From NCBI GenBank assembly GCA_031373545.1, contig JANMMT010000210.1, positions 1-38,555 of the forward strand: a stretch of 38,555 bases of DNA. Direction: 5' to 3'. Positions 25,371 to 33,146 of this stretch are shown piece after piece. The position numbers and the translations under genes are program-made. Each line of letters starts with the position of its first letter. Within the stretch, counting starts at the first letter, position 1. Under the pieces are notes generated by a model. That model worked only from the letters and a program-made list of their open reading frames with translations, was not told the origin of the DNA and did no database searches. Source of the stretch: JADCCX01 sp031373545. GTDB lineage: Bacteria > Pseudomonadota > Alphaproteobacteria > Rhizobiales > Beijerinckiaceae.

Positions 25371-25394
25371 GCTCTGATCAACTATCAATGATGC

Positions 25395-25679
25395 TTAGCA
25401 GCGGTAGCGGATCGGATTGCCATAATCATCGAATCCGCGGCACGTGCGACGATACTGTCGCTGAGGTGTCGTGGCGGCTCCGAGGATCGCCCCACCGGCC
25501 CCGCCGATGACGGCACCAGCCACGGCACCACCCGCACTGCGGGTCGCGACGCCTCCGATGACGGCACCTGTGCCGGCGCCGATGACGCCGCCAGCCAATG
25601 CCCGGTCAGTGGGGTTATAAGCGTTACAGGCTGCCAGACTTCCGGCCAGCCCGATCGCAACAAGAATTTTCTTCATCAT
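25395..25679 (-). CDS. Glycine-zipper lipoprotein
   Basis: A 94-aa predicted lipoprotein. It starts with a lipoprotein signal (MMKKILVAIGLAGSLAAC) with Cys18 as the lipidation site. A glycine-zipper membrane segment of the YMGG/17-kDa-antigen type follows (GGVIGAGTGAVIGGVATR, GGAVAGAVIGGAGGAILG), then a short Arg/Tyr-rich C terminus with two cysteines (CRGFDDYGNPIRYRC). It probably sits in the outer membrane. Starts 25679 and 25676 are both ATG; AGGAG lies just upstream and favours the second. Hairpins lie on either side, so it may form its own transcript. A stress role is inferred from its neighbours. Confidence 0.85.
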   Translation of the reverse strand: MMKKILVAIGLAGSLAACNAYNPTDRALAGGVIGAGTGAVIGGVATRSAGGAVAGAVIGGAGGAILGAATTPQRQYRRTCRGFDDYGNPIRYRC

Positions 25680-25695
25680 AGATCTCCTGCAATGA

Positions 25696-25720
25696 CGGGC
25701 TGCCCATTTCAGGCAGCCCG
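25696..25720 (-). terminator. Hairpin between PRC-barrel and lipoprotein genes
   Basis: CGGGCTGCC (25696-25704) and GGCAGCCCG (25712-25720) pair over 9 bp with a 7-base loop, directly after the PRC-barrel stop. It may partly terminate that transcript before the lipoprotein gene. Confidence 0.65.
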
Positions 25721-25734
25721 AATGTGAATCGGGA

Positions 25735-26220
25735 TTACGAACGCTTCATCAGGTCGGTTGGCTTGTAAGCGGGCGCGTTTTTCAACGCTTCCTTGTCAAT
25801 ATCCACCACCAGCCGGGTTTTGCCAGCCTGGTCGCGGGTCATCTGGAAAGAGCGATAAGTTACAGCCACCTTCTGCTCGCCAATGCCCATGAAACCGCCA
25901 ACGCCGACAACGGCGGCCAGGATGCGGCCATCGCCGTCGATGAGGAGCTCTTCCACGTCGCCGATCTTTTCGTTGGCGCGGTTGTACACGGCCTGGCCCA
26001 TCGCGTCAGACGCGCGCCAATGGCTCGGCATCCAGCTTCCGGAATAGAACATGTCGGTCACGGGGCCCGGCGCGCTCATGGCAGGCGGCGTTGCAGGCGT
26101 CGTAGGAGAAGACGGAGTCATGGGGGTTGATGGTGTTGATGGGGCGGTGGTCTGCGCCATGGCTGGGAAGGCAAGGGCCGCACAAGCAGCAGTTGCAAGA
26201 AGAACTTTACGAGACATCAT
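25735..26220 (-). CDS. Secreted PRC-barrel protein
   Basis: A 161-aa exported protein. It has a Sec signal peptide (MMSRKVLLATAACAALAFPAMAQ-type, cleaved after AMA), a Thr/Pro/Ser linker of about 30 residues, and then a PRC-barrel domain (QAVYNRANEKIGDVEELLI, GRILAAVVGVGGFMGIGEQ, VAVTYRSFQM). PRC barrels bind RNA or protein partners in ribosome and photosystem assembly, but in periplasmic stress proteins like this the partner is unknown. ATG 26220 has AAGGAA upstream; a longer in-frame start at 26289 is not supported. A perfect EcfG-type promoter lies upstream. Confidence 0.88.
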   Translation of the reverse strand: MMSRKVLLATAACAALAFPAMAQTTAPSTPSTPMTPSSPTTPATPPAMSAPGPVTDMFYSGSWMPSHWRASDAMGQAVYNRANEKIGDVEELLIDGDGRILAAVVGVGGFMGIGEQKVAVTYRSFQMTRDQAGKTRLVVDIDKEALKNAPAYKPTDLMKRS

Positions 26221-26346
26221 GGGATGTTCCTTTCGATGGGTTTGCGAAGGACGCGTGCGAGCCTGCTCACGTCTTATTTCCACCGACATTCCGGATTGAA
26301 ACAGCGCATGCGCCAGCTCAACGGTAATGATTTGGTGTGACGGGAA

Positions 26347-26372
26347 AACGCAGGAGTGATCAAAGTTGTTCC
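26347..26372 (-). promoter_or_regulatory. EcfG-type promoter for the PRC-barrel gene
   Basis: On the minus strand GGAAC (26372-26368), 17 bases, then CGTT (26350-26347): an exact general-stress promoter. It would give a 5' leader of about 120 bases. Confidence 0.75.
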
Positions 26373-26406
26373 GCGCCCTGCGGCGATAAACGCGGATCGT
26401 CGGGAT

Positions 26407-26432
26407 GGAACCGATGACCTTGTGGTTGCGTT
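26407..26432 (+). promoter_or_regulatory. EcfG-type promoter for the transglutaminase gene
   Basis: GGAAC (26407-26411), 17 bases, then CGTT (26429-26432). It points away from the minus-strand promoter at 26347, with only 34 bases between the two -35 elements. The start codon follows at 26514. Confidence 0.75.
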
Positions 26433-26513
26433 TGAAGCTTGATGGCGGCCAGCCAGACGGTGTCGCACCCTCCGATGTCGCCGCACAGGCGTGGCCAAAC
26501 AGGGGTTTTCACG

Positions 26514-27407
26514 ATGCATATTCGCTATGGATACGAGATCGAATTGGCTTGTGATCAGCCAACTCCCCTTGTGACCATGCTCGATGTCCACCCCTCGCGC
26601 CGCAGCGATGTCACGGAGCCCGATGACATGCAGGCAACCGCACTGCATGGTGATGGCGTCGTCGACAGTGCTGATATCTATATCGACCAGTTCGGGAGCA
26701 TCTGCCGCCGCATTGTCGCGCCGGGAGGGGGTGTGCTGCTTTCGGGCAGTGGCATCATCCATGATTCCGGGTTTCCCGACCCCCAGCAACCCGGTGCCGA
26801 TGTCCTGCCTCCTGACAAGCTGCCGGCAGATACATTGATGTACCTGCTGGGCAGCCGTTACTGCGATACGGACATGCTTGCAGACATGGCGTGGGCGCGG
26901 TTTGGCAAAATCGATGGGGGGTGGAGCAAAGTACAGGCGATCTGCGACCATGTGCACACGCTCATCCGCTTCAGCTTTGGCCAGGCGCCCAATCTGCGCA
27001 CCGCGACAGAGGCGATCCGGGAAGGGTCGGGGGTGTGCCGGGATTTCACCCACATCGCGATCACGTTCTGCCGGTGCCTGAACATTCCGGCGCGGTACTG
27101 CACGGGATATCTCGGTGATATCGGCGTTCCCAAGGACCCCCACCCCATGGATTTCAGCGCCTGGTTCGAGGTTTACCTCGATGACGAATGGTGGACCTTC
27201 GACGCCCGCCACAACACGCCGCGCATCGGACGGATCCTGATTGCGCGCGGACGCGACGCCACCGATGTGCCCATCATCAATTCATTCGGGGCCCACAGGT
27301 TGACGCGCTTCGACATCATCACGGAGGAGATCAGTGGTGCGCGTTATCCGTTGACCTCCCATGACCGGCGTGAACACTGGGGGGGTGGAACTGAGCAGAT
27401 GTCCTGA
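26514..27407 (+). CDS. Transglutaminase-like protein
   Basis: A 297-aa protein of the transglutaminase-like (papain-fold) superfamily. An N-terminal beta-rich domain (IRYGYEIELACDQPTPLV) precedes the core, whose nucleophile is Cys175 in REGSGVCRDFTHIAI. The strand MDFSAWFEVYL and the Asp of TFDARHN (Asp230) follow. The position before Ala-Trp, normally the catalytic histidine, is Ser216 here; His210 or His233 could substitute, or the protein may be inactive. ATG 26514 has AGGGG nine bases upstream. No signal peptide is seen, so it is cytoplasmic. It lies 9 bases ahead of an ABC transporter gene and behind an EcfG-type promoter. Confidence 0.87.
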   Translation: MHIRYGYEIELACDQPTPLVTMLDVHPSRRSDVTEPDDMQATALHGDGVVDSADIYIDQFGSICRRIVAPGGGVLLSGSGIIHDSGFPDPQQPGADVLPPDKLPADTLMYLLGSRYCDTDMLADMAWARFGKIDGGWSKVQAICDHVHTLIRFSFGQAPNLRTATEAIREGSGVCRDFTHIAITFCRCLNIPARYCTGYLGDIGVPKDPHPMDFSAWFEVYLDDEWWTFDARHNTPRIGRILIARGRDATDVPIINSFGAHRLTRFDIITEEISGARYPLTSHDRREHWGGGTEQMS

Positions 27408-27416
27408 GTAATTAAA

Positions 27417-29174
27417 ATGCGTTCATTTTTCGCCCTTGCTAGCGGATACTGGCGCGGGCCCAACGCCGTCGGGGCCTGGCTGCTGACCGTTGTCGTGCTC
27501 GTGTTTCTGGTGGCGCAGATTGCCAGTCAGGTCGCCATCAACGCCTGGGGCCGCACCTTCTTCGATGCGCTCGAGAAAAAAGACATGGCAGCGGTTTCCG
27601 TTGCCATAGGCTGGCTTCCCCTGGTGATTGCCATTGCCGCGTTGTGTCTTTCGGGCCTTGTCGTCACCCGCATGCTGTTTCAGACTCGCTGGCGCGAATG
27701 GGTGACCAATCGCATTGCCGGATGGTGGATTGCCGATCAGCGCTATTACAGGCTCGGTTTCACCTCGCCCGAACAGAGCGCACCTGAATACCGCATCGCG
27801 GAAGATGTGCGCCTTGCCGTGGAACCTCTCGCCGAATTTGCCTTGGGCCTCATCAGTGCGGTGATCACGGCCATCACATTCGCGACGATCCTCTGGCATG
27901 TCGCTGGCGCAGCGCAGGTGACCATTGGCGAAAAGACTTTCGAAATTCCAGCCTACATGGCTGTGGCTGCCGTGCTCTACGCTTTCATAGCGTCGCTGGC
28001 GGCGTACATCGCCGGGCGGCCCCTCGTGCGCCGTGTCGCGAACAAGAACGAAGCGGAGGCACAGTTTCGCGCCGAGATGACGCGGCTGCGCGAGAATGCG
28101 GAAAGCATTGCACTGATCCGTGGCGACAAGGACGAATTGCTGTCCGTGCGGGAAACCTACAGCGCAGTCGTCGCGGCGTGGCTGCGGATCATCCGGCAAC
28201 AGGGGGTGATCGCGCTGGTCATGAACACCAATGGCGCGCTGTTTCCGATCATTCCGCTGCTGCTGGTAACGCCGAAGTATCTCAGTGGGGATCTGACACT
28301 GGGCGCCGTGATGCAGGTGGTTGCGGCATTCACCGCCGTGCAGGGTGCACTGGTGTGGTTCGTCGACAATTTCGTGCGCCTTGCGGAGTGGTACGCTTCG
28401 GTCGCACGCGTGCAGGAACTCACGGCCGCACTTGATGCGCTGGACCGTGGCACGCTCATGGGCGATGAAACCCACATTCATCTCGGCCTGAGCGATGATG
28501 GTGCCATTCACATCGAGAACCTTTCGGTTGCCGAGAAGGGGGGGCGTGTCGTCATCAATGACGCGTCGGTGAAAATCGAGATGGGTGAGAAGGTGCTCAT
28601 CACCGGCGAGAGCGGTGCAGGCAAAAGCGTGCTCATCCGTGCGTTGGCGGGGCTGTGGCCCTGGGGTTCGGGCTCCATCCGCGTGCCACGAGACGTAAAG
28701 ATCGCGTTCGTGCCGCAACGCCCGTATCTACCACTGGGCACATTGCGCAATGCCCTTCTCTATCCTGCAGGCGATGCCGCAACCAGCGACCGTGTCATCG
28801 CAGCAGCCATGAAGCGCTGCGGGCTGGCCTATTTCATCAAGCGGCTCGACGAGGAAAGCCGCTGGGATCAGACGCTTTCGGGCGGCGAGCGCCAACGCAT
28901 CGCCTTCTGCCGGCTCCTGATTCAGAAGCCACAGATCATCATCATGGATGAGGCCACATCGGCTCTGGACGAGGAAAGCCAGACATCACTGCTTCTGCTG
29001 CTGCGGGCGGAGCTTAAAAGCGCGACAGTCATCAGCGTGGCGCACAGGCCCGGGATCGAGGAATTTCACGATCGAAGGATCACGCTGGAGAAACACCATG
29101 CCGGCGCGGAAATGACCTCGAACATCCTGCCGCAAAGCATATGGCACCTCCTCCCGACGTCGCTCAACCGATAG
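27417..29174 (+). CDS. ABC transporter, membrane and ATPase fused (YddA/ABCD type)
   Basis: A 585-aa half-transporter. An N-terminal membrane domain of about six segments (ABC_membrane_2 / SbmA-BacA-like: GRTFFDALEKKD, WREWVTNRIAGWWI, YRIAEDVRLAVEPL) is joined to an ATPase with Walker A GESGAGKS at 397-404, signature LSGGERQR at about 487-494, and Walker B IIIMDEATSALDEE. It should work as a homodimer in the inner membrane. Related proteins import peptides (SbmA/BacA) or move acyl-CoA (ABCD); the direction here is not known. ATG 27417 lies 9 bases after the transglutaminase gene, and the two share an EcfG-type promoter. Confidence 0.9.
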   Translation: MRSFFALASGYWRGPNAVGAWLLTVVVLVFLVAQIASQVAINAWGRTFFDALEKKDMAAVSVAIGWLPLVIAIAALCLSGLVVTRMLFQTRWREWVTNRIAGWWIADQRYYRLGFTSPEQSAPEYRIAEDVRLAVEPLAEFALGLISAVITAITFATILWHVAGAAQVTIGEKTFEIPAYMAVAAVLYAFIASLAAYIAGRPLVRRVANKNEAEAQFRAEMTRLRENAESIALIRGDKDELLSVRETYSAVVAAWLRIIRQQGVIALVMNTNGALFPIIPLLLVTPKYLSGDLTLGAVMQVVAAFTAVQGALVWFVDNFVRLAEWYASVARVQELTAALDALDRGTLMGDETHIHLGLSDDGAIHIENLSVAEKGGRVVINDASVKIEMGEKVLITGESGAGKSVLIRALAGLWPWGSGSIRVPRDVKIAFVPQRPYLPLGTLRNALLYPAGDAATSDRVIAAAMKRCGLAYFIKRLDEESRWDQTLSGGERQRIAFCRLLIQKPQIIIMDEATSALDEESQTSLLLLLRAELKSATVISVAHRPGIEEFHDRRITLEKHHAGAEMTSNILPQSIWHLLPTSLNR

Positions 29175-29581
29175 AGCGAGGCATGTTGCCGAACATTTTT
29201 CATCCGTAATTCTTGAAAATGCCAATCTCGGCAATGTCATCGAACGGGGCCGCAGTGCGAACCGTGTCCAGCCCGACGAATGCACGAACAATCCGGTGGG
29301 GCGGGTTGCCAGCCTGGATAGGGCGCATTGATGTGGCGCGCGCTGCCCGGCGCTTTCACAATGGTGAGCGGTCCGAATTGATCACAAGCACCTGGCGATT
29401 GGCGGCAAAGGCGCGGTCATACTCGATCCGTTTCGCCACCTTTCACCAATGCCGGCGAGGGCGTGCACGTATATTTTCTGGTCGTTGACGGATCGAGATT
29501 GCGCTAAATTGCATTCCTTGTTTGGGAAATGAGTCCAGTCTAGAGGATGAATGGTCATCGTTGTCAGTTGCAAGGACCATC
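29175..29581 (-). other. Gap with a possible gene remnant
   Basis: This 407-bp gap has no convincing gene. On the minus strand a 42-codon frame at 29200-29328 (starts MRPIQAGNPPHRIVRAF) ends cleanly in a stop and looks protein-like. A second short stretch upstream, in another frame near 29360-29443 (RIEYDRAFAANRQVLV), also looks coding. The two could be pieces of one frame-shifted old gene. No ribosome site precedes either and the family is not recognised. Confidence 0.3.
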
Positions 29582-29965
29582 ATGCGTGCCCTCATCAAGA
29601 CCCCATCCGCTCCACCAGCCGTCGGGCCTTATGCCCAAGGCGTCAGCGCGGGGGGCTTCGTGTTCTGTTCGGGACAGTTGCCGATTGAACCCGCCTCCGG
29701 TGCCATTCCGGACGGAGTGGAAGCACAGACGCATCAATCCTTAAGCAATGTCGCAGCGGTCTTGGCCGCAGGCGGTGCAACAATGGGGTCAGTCGTCAAA
29801 ACAACGGTTTTTCTCAAAGACATGAATGACTTCGCCGCCATGAATGCCATTTACGCGACGTATTTCCCGGATGGCCAGGCGCCTGCACGCTCCACGGTCG
29901 AGGTGGCCCGCTTGCCGCGGGATGTTCTGGTCGAGGTGGAAGCCATTGCGATCGTGGGGCACTGA
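29582..29965 (+). CDS. ridA: RidA-type enamine/imine deaminase
   Basis: A 127-aa RidA protein, usual length. It hydrolyses reactive 2-aminoacrylate-type enamines and imines released by PLP enzymes and so protects other enzymes. The catalytic arginine is kept in PARSTVEVARLPRDV, with AVGPYAQGV, FCSGQLPIEP and VVKTTVFLKDMNDF also typical. ATG 29582 has AAGGA six bases upstream; a longer in-frame start at 29522 is not supported. It contrasts with the Rid protein at 2981, which lacks the arginine. It forms a single-gene unit. Confidence 0.95.
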   Translation: MRALIKTPSAPPAVGPYAQGVSAGGFVFCSGQLPIEPASGAIPDGVEAQTHQSLSNVAAVLAAGGATMGSVVKTTVFLKDMNDFAAMNAIYATYFPDGQAPARSTVEVARLPRDVLVEVEAIAIVGH

Positions 29966-30032
29966 AGACAGGTCATTGGCAAGCTTTTTGTCCCCATTGA
30001 TTCAAGCGTAATATTCGCTCCGTCGCTGTTCT

Positions 30033-30200
30033 GCAGGCCCGAAAATGTGGATTGCCGGTCTGGCAGGCAACATTGCCGCGCGCGTCGGCATCGTGCCCCA
30101 ACCGATTGCACTTGGTGACATCGATCCCGCGCTGGAACGCGAAACGATCAATGCGGCTGAATACATCGGACCCTTGCGGCGATCAACGCACGGCTTTTAG
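30033..30200 (+). pseudogene. Remnant of a TRAP transporter binding protein (DctP)
   Basis: A short frame (ATG 30045, stop 30198) that matches only a central slice of DctP-type TRAP solute-binding proteins. KMWIAGLAGNIAARVGIVPQ corresponds to the usual K-M-R-x-P-G-L-G-G block, and PALERETINAAEYIGP to the highly typical ALxxGxIDAxEWVGP block. Everything before and after is missing, and the frame breaks after THGF. The match is by eye but the second block is distinctive. A whole protein would have about 330-360 residues. It fills the 314-bp gap between ridA and the ABC importer operon; nothing else was seen in that gap. Confidence 0.65.
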
Positions 30201-30279
30201 AACGTAACCCAGCATGAATGTTCGCCCGGTTGGCAGGAGGGCAGCACAGGCGAGGCCGGGAGATGCCCCGCGCATCGGC

Positions 30280-31050
30280 TCACGCGGCACTCCACCGTTG
30301 CAGGCGCGCCAGAATGACATCACAAGCGCTGTCCACGACCAGCGCTAGGCCTGTGATCAGAAGCGCGCCTTGGATCACATAAGCGGTGTTGTTGCCGTTG
30401 AGGCCGATGATGATCGGCGAGCCCAGTGAAACGGCGCCCACGGTCGATGCAATCGCAGCGGTGCTGATGCCGATGATGAGGGATGTCCGGATGCCGACCA
30501 GCACGACCGGTGCGGCCAGCGGCAGCTCGATGTTCCAGAGTACCTGAAGCCTGGTCATTCCCAGCCCCTGCCCGGCCTGCATCGCCGCATCGGGAACCCC
30601 TTCGATGCCCGCAATGGTGTTCTCGCAGATCGGCAGGATGCTGTAGAGAAAGAGGGCTGCGAAGGCTGGCCAAAATCCGAATCCGATCATGGGAACCGCA
30701 AGGGCAAGCACGGCTACGGGCGGAAACGCCTGCCCCATCGCCGATAGGATCTCGACGATCGGGCGAAACTCCCGCCCCTGCGGACGGGTGACGACAATTC
30801 CGGCACCGACGCCGACAAGAATCGCACAGCTGCCCGATGCAGCCACCAGGCCCAGATGCGCCAGCGCCAGCATCGCAAAATTGTGCTGCTGGTACAGCGG
30901 CCGTTCAAGGAGCGGAAAGAGCCAGGCGAACAGCGGGCGGCTGAAGGGCAGCGCCGCCAGAAGCATCCCGAAGCACAGCAGCGCCAGCATGAAGCGGCGC
31001 TGGGCAACAGCAGGCCGCACCCCGGGATCAGCAGATGCGCCCGCGCTCAT
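30280..31050 (-). CDS. Osmoprotectant-type ABC permease (second)
   Basis: A 256-aa inner-membrane permease of the ProW/OpuBB/YehW class. It has about six segments and the EAA-type loop DAAMQAGQGLGMTRLQVLWNIELP that docks to the ATPase; TSLIIGISTAAIASTVGAVSLGSPI is typical of the class. The ATG at 31050 overlaps the ATPase stop by four bases (ATGA). It is the last gene of the four-gene operon and pairs with the permease at 31970. Substrates of such systems are glycine betaine, choline or similar quaternary compounds; the exact one is not known. Confidence 0.9.
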   Translation of the reverse strand: MSAGASADPGVRPAVAQRRFMLALLCFGMLLAALPFSRPLFAWLFPLLERPLYQQHNFAMLALAHLGLVAASGSCAILVGVGAGIVVTRPQGREFRPIVEILSAMGQAFPPVAVLALAVPMIGFGFWPAFAALFLYSILPICENTIAGIEGVPDAAMQAGQGLGMTRLQVLWNIELPLAAPVVLVGIRTSLIIGISTAAIASTVGAVSLGSPIIIGLNGNNTAYVIQGALLITGLALVVDSACDVILARLQRWSAA

Positions 31051-31973
31051 GTCACGATGTCCGACAGATGAAGCGTGCCGATGGACTCGCCGGTTTCGGC
31101 CGTCACGGCAAGGCGCTTGGCACCCGCGCCGACAAGCCGCGAGAGGGCCTGGCGCAAGTTGGCCATGCCACTGATCGAGCCATCGGCTGCATCGAAGTCG
31201 CCGGCCCGCATATGGTCGATCACTTTTTCGGTCGAGAGCAGCTTGAGGCCAAGATCGTCGCGCCCGAGAAAGTCCCTGACGAAATCATTCGCGGGGGCCT
31301 TCAGAAGGGCGTGGGGCATGCCTGCTTGCACGATCCTGCCGCCGTCGATAAGCACGATGCGGGTCGCGAGCATCAGCGCCTCATCGATGTCATGGGTCAC
31401 AAAGACGATGGTCTTGCCCGTAGCGCGGTGGATGCGAGAGAGTTCGGTCTGCAAGCCTGACCGGGCAATGGGATCAAGCGCGCCGAAGGGCTCATCCATG
31501 AGCAATACATCCGGATCGGCCGCCAAGGCGCGCGCCACGCCAACCCGCTGTTGCTGTCCGCCCGAGAGCTGATGGGGAAAGGCCGCGCGAAACCGTGCCG
31601 CCTCCAGACCCAGAAGCGCAAGCAGTTCATCGATGCGCCGTGCCACCCGGTCTTCGCTCCAGCCCAAAAGCCGAGGCACAACCGCGATGTTGTCCGCTAT
31701 GCTCCAATGGGGAAACAGTCCGATGGATTGGATGGCGTAGCCCATGCGGCGGCGCAGGACTTCCGGCCGGAAGCTCCGGATTTCTTCGCCGGCAAAGCGT
31801 ATCTCGCCTGCATCATGAGCCTCCAGCCCGTTGATCATCTTGAGAATGGTCGATTTTCCCGAGCCCGAAGCGCCGATCAGCACACAGAATTCGCCTTTGG
31901 GAATCTCGAGATCAAGATTTCTGATGATGTTCAGTGTGCCAAAGCTCTTGCTGACGTTGTTGAAGCTGATCAT
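31047..31973 (-). CDS. Osmoprotectant-type ABC ATPase with CBS domain
   Basis: ATP-binding subunit (308 aa) of the ProV/OpuBA/YehX type. Walker A GASGSGKS is at 34-41, signature LSGGQ at 136-140, Walker B VLLMDEP at 156-162 and the switch His194. After about residue 240 it carries one C-terminal CBS-like domain (AKRLAVTAETGESIGTLHLSDIV), the part that in OpuA senses ionic strength. ATG 31973 has AAGGG upstream and overlaps the permease stop by four bases. A long in-frame extension upstream lies within the permease gene and is not supported. Confidence 0.92.
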   Translation of the reverse strand: MISFNNVSKSFGTLNIIRNLDLEIPKGEFCVLIGASGSGKSTILKMINGLEAHDAGEIRFAGEEIRSFRPEVLRRRMGYAIQSIGLFPHWSIADNIAVVPRLLGWSEDRVARRIDELLALLGLEAARFRAAFPHQLSGGQQQRVGVARALAADPDVLLMDEPFGALDPIARSGLQTELSRIHRATGKTIVFVTHDIDEALMLATRIVLIDGGRIVQAGMPHALLKAPANDFVRDFLGRDDLGLKLLSTEKVIDHMRAGDFDAADGSISGMANLRQALSRLVGAGAKRLAVTAETGESIGTLHLSDIVT

Positions 31974-33127
31974 GTGCGTGCGCCCTTGAGGCTGGTGGCG
32001 GCAACGCGAAACAAGGCGTCGACGATGATCGCCATTGCCACAATCGGAATCGCACCGAGCAGGACAAGATCGATCGCGTTGGCGAAAAGCCCTTGGAACA
32101 TGATGCTTCCAAGGCCGCCGGCACCGATCAGCGCCGCAACTGCGGCCAGGCCGATGGCCTGCACCAATGTGATGCGCAGGCCTGAAAGAAAGACGGGCGC
32201 AGCGAGGGGCAGGCGCACCTGCCACAGAATTTGCCGCTCGGTCAGCCCCATGCCGCGGGCCGCATCGACAACAGGCCGCGGGGCCGCGCTAAGGCCTTCG
32301 CGCGTGTTGCGCACGATGGGAAGCAGCGAATAGAGCGTCAGCGCGATGATGGCGGGTGACAGGCCAATGCCGCTGATTCCAGCCGCTCCCAATGCAGGCA
32401 TCCATTGCGAAAGCGCCGCCAACGGCGCCATGAGCAGCCCGAACAACGCCATCGACGGGATTGTCTGCACCACACTCAAGGCCGCAAGGAGGTGTTGTCC
32501 GAAGGCCGGACGCCGGAATGCAAGCACCCCCAAGGGCAGGCCAAGCACCAGCGTGGGGAGCAGGGCACCCAAGACGATGACGCCGTGGCGAAGCACCGCC
32601 TGCCAGAACACGCCCGCCTTGTTGGCGTATTCCTTCATCACCGACAGATCATCGAGATGGCCCAGCGCGACCATCAGAACGGCAGGTAGGACCGCTGCCG
32701 CAACAAGAAACAGCCGCACCCGGCTTGGCTGGCCCGCGCGCGCAAGCGCATCCGCCAAAATGAGAGCGGACGTCACAAGCATAACCCAGAAACCGGAGCC
32801 CAGAGACGTGCGGGCCGCTGGTGGTGCATCATGCGCCAACCGGCTTGCCTCGGCTCCAGCCGCGAAAATCAGGACGCCAATCATCAGGGCGGATGCGCCC
32901 GCCACGACTGCCGGGACAGACCCATGCGGGGATTTGAAGCCGGCCGCCGCCAAGATGCATCCGGAAATGATGCCCAGCGCAAGGATGTGAGGCGCGATCA
33001 ACCAGAGCGACACAGGTTGGCCCGAGACAAGCCTGTTGGGGGCATGATTCAGGAAGGGCAGGAGCCAAGCCCCGAGGGCAAGCAAAGCCACCAGTGTGAA
33101 CAGCGGGCGATTGCGAATCAGGGCCAC
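31970..33127 (-). CDS. Osmoprotectant-type ABC permease with long membrane N terminus
   Basis: A 385-aa permease of the YehY type. Its first ~170 residues contain four to five extra hydrophobic segments before the transport domain that starts near VFWQAVLRHGVIVLGALLPT. The EAA-type loop is in DAARGMGLTERQILWQVRLP, and GLAAVAALIGAGGLGSIMFQGL follows. The start appears to be GTG at 33127; its ribosome site is weak and 20 bases separate it from the binding-protein gene. The ATPase start overlaps its stop. Long YehY-like permeases of this kind are found in low-affinity or stress-linked osmoprotectant systems. Confidence 0.9.
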   Translation of the reverse strand: MALIRNRPLFTLVALLALGAWLLPFLNHAPNRLVSGQPVSLWLIAPHILALGIISGCILAAAGFKSPHGSVPAVVAGASALMIGVLIFAAGAEASRLAHDAPPAARTSLGSGFWVMLVTSALILADALARAGQPSRVRLFLVAAAVLPAVLMVALGHLDDLSVMKEYANKAGVFWQAVLRHGVIVLGALLPTLVLGLPLGVLAFRRPAFGQHLLAALSVVQTIPSMALFGLLMAPLAALSQWMPALGAAGISGIGLSPAIIALTLYSLLPIVRNTREGLSAAPRPVVDAARGMGLTERQILWQVRLPLAAPVFLSGLRITLVQAIGLAAVAALIGAGGLGSIMFQGLFANAIDLVLLGAIPIVAMAIIVDALFRVAATSLKGART

Positions 33128-33146
33128 AGACCGAAACGCCCGATGC

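Noticed and set aside
27423..28718. Minus-strand open frame of 431 codons
   Set aside because: It is opposite the ABC transporter with clear Walker and signature motifs; no family blocks are visible.
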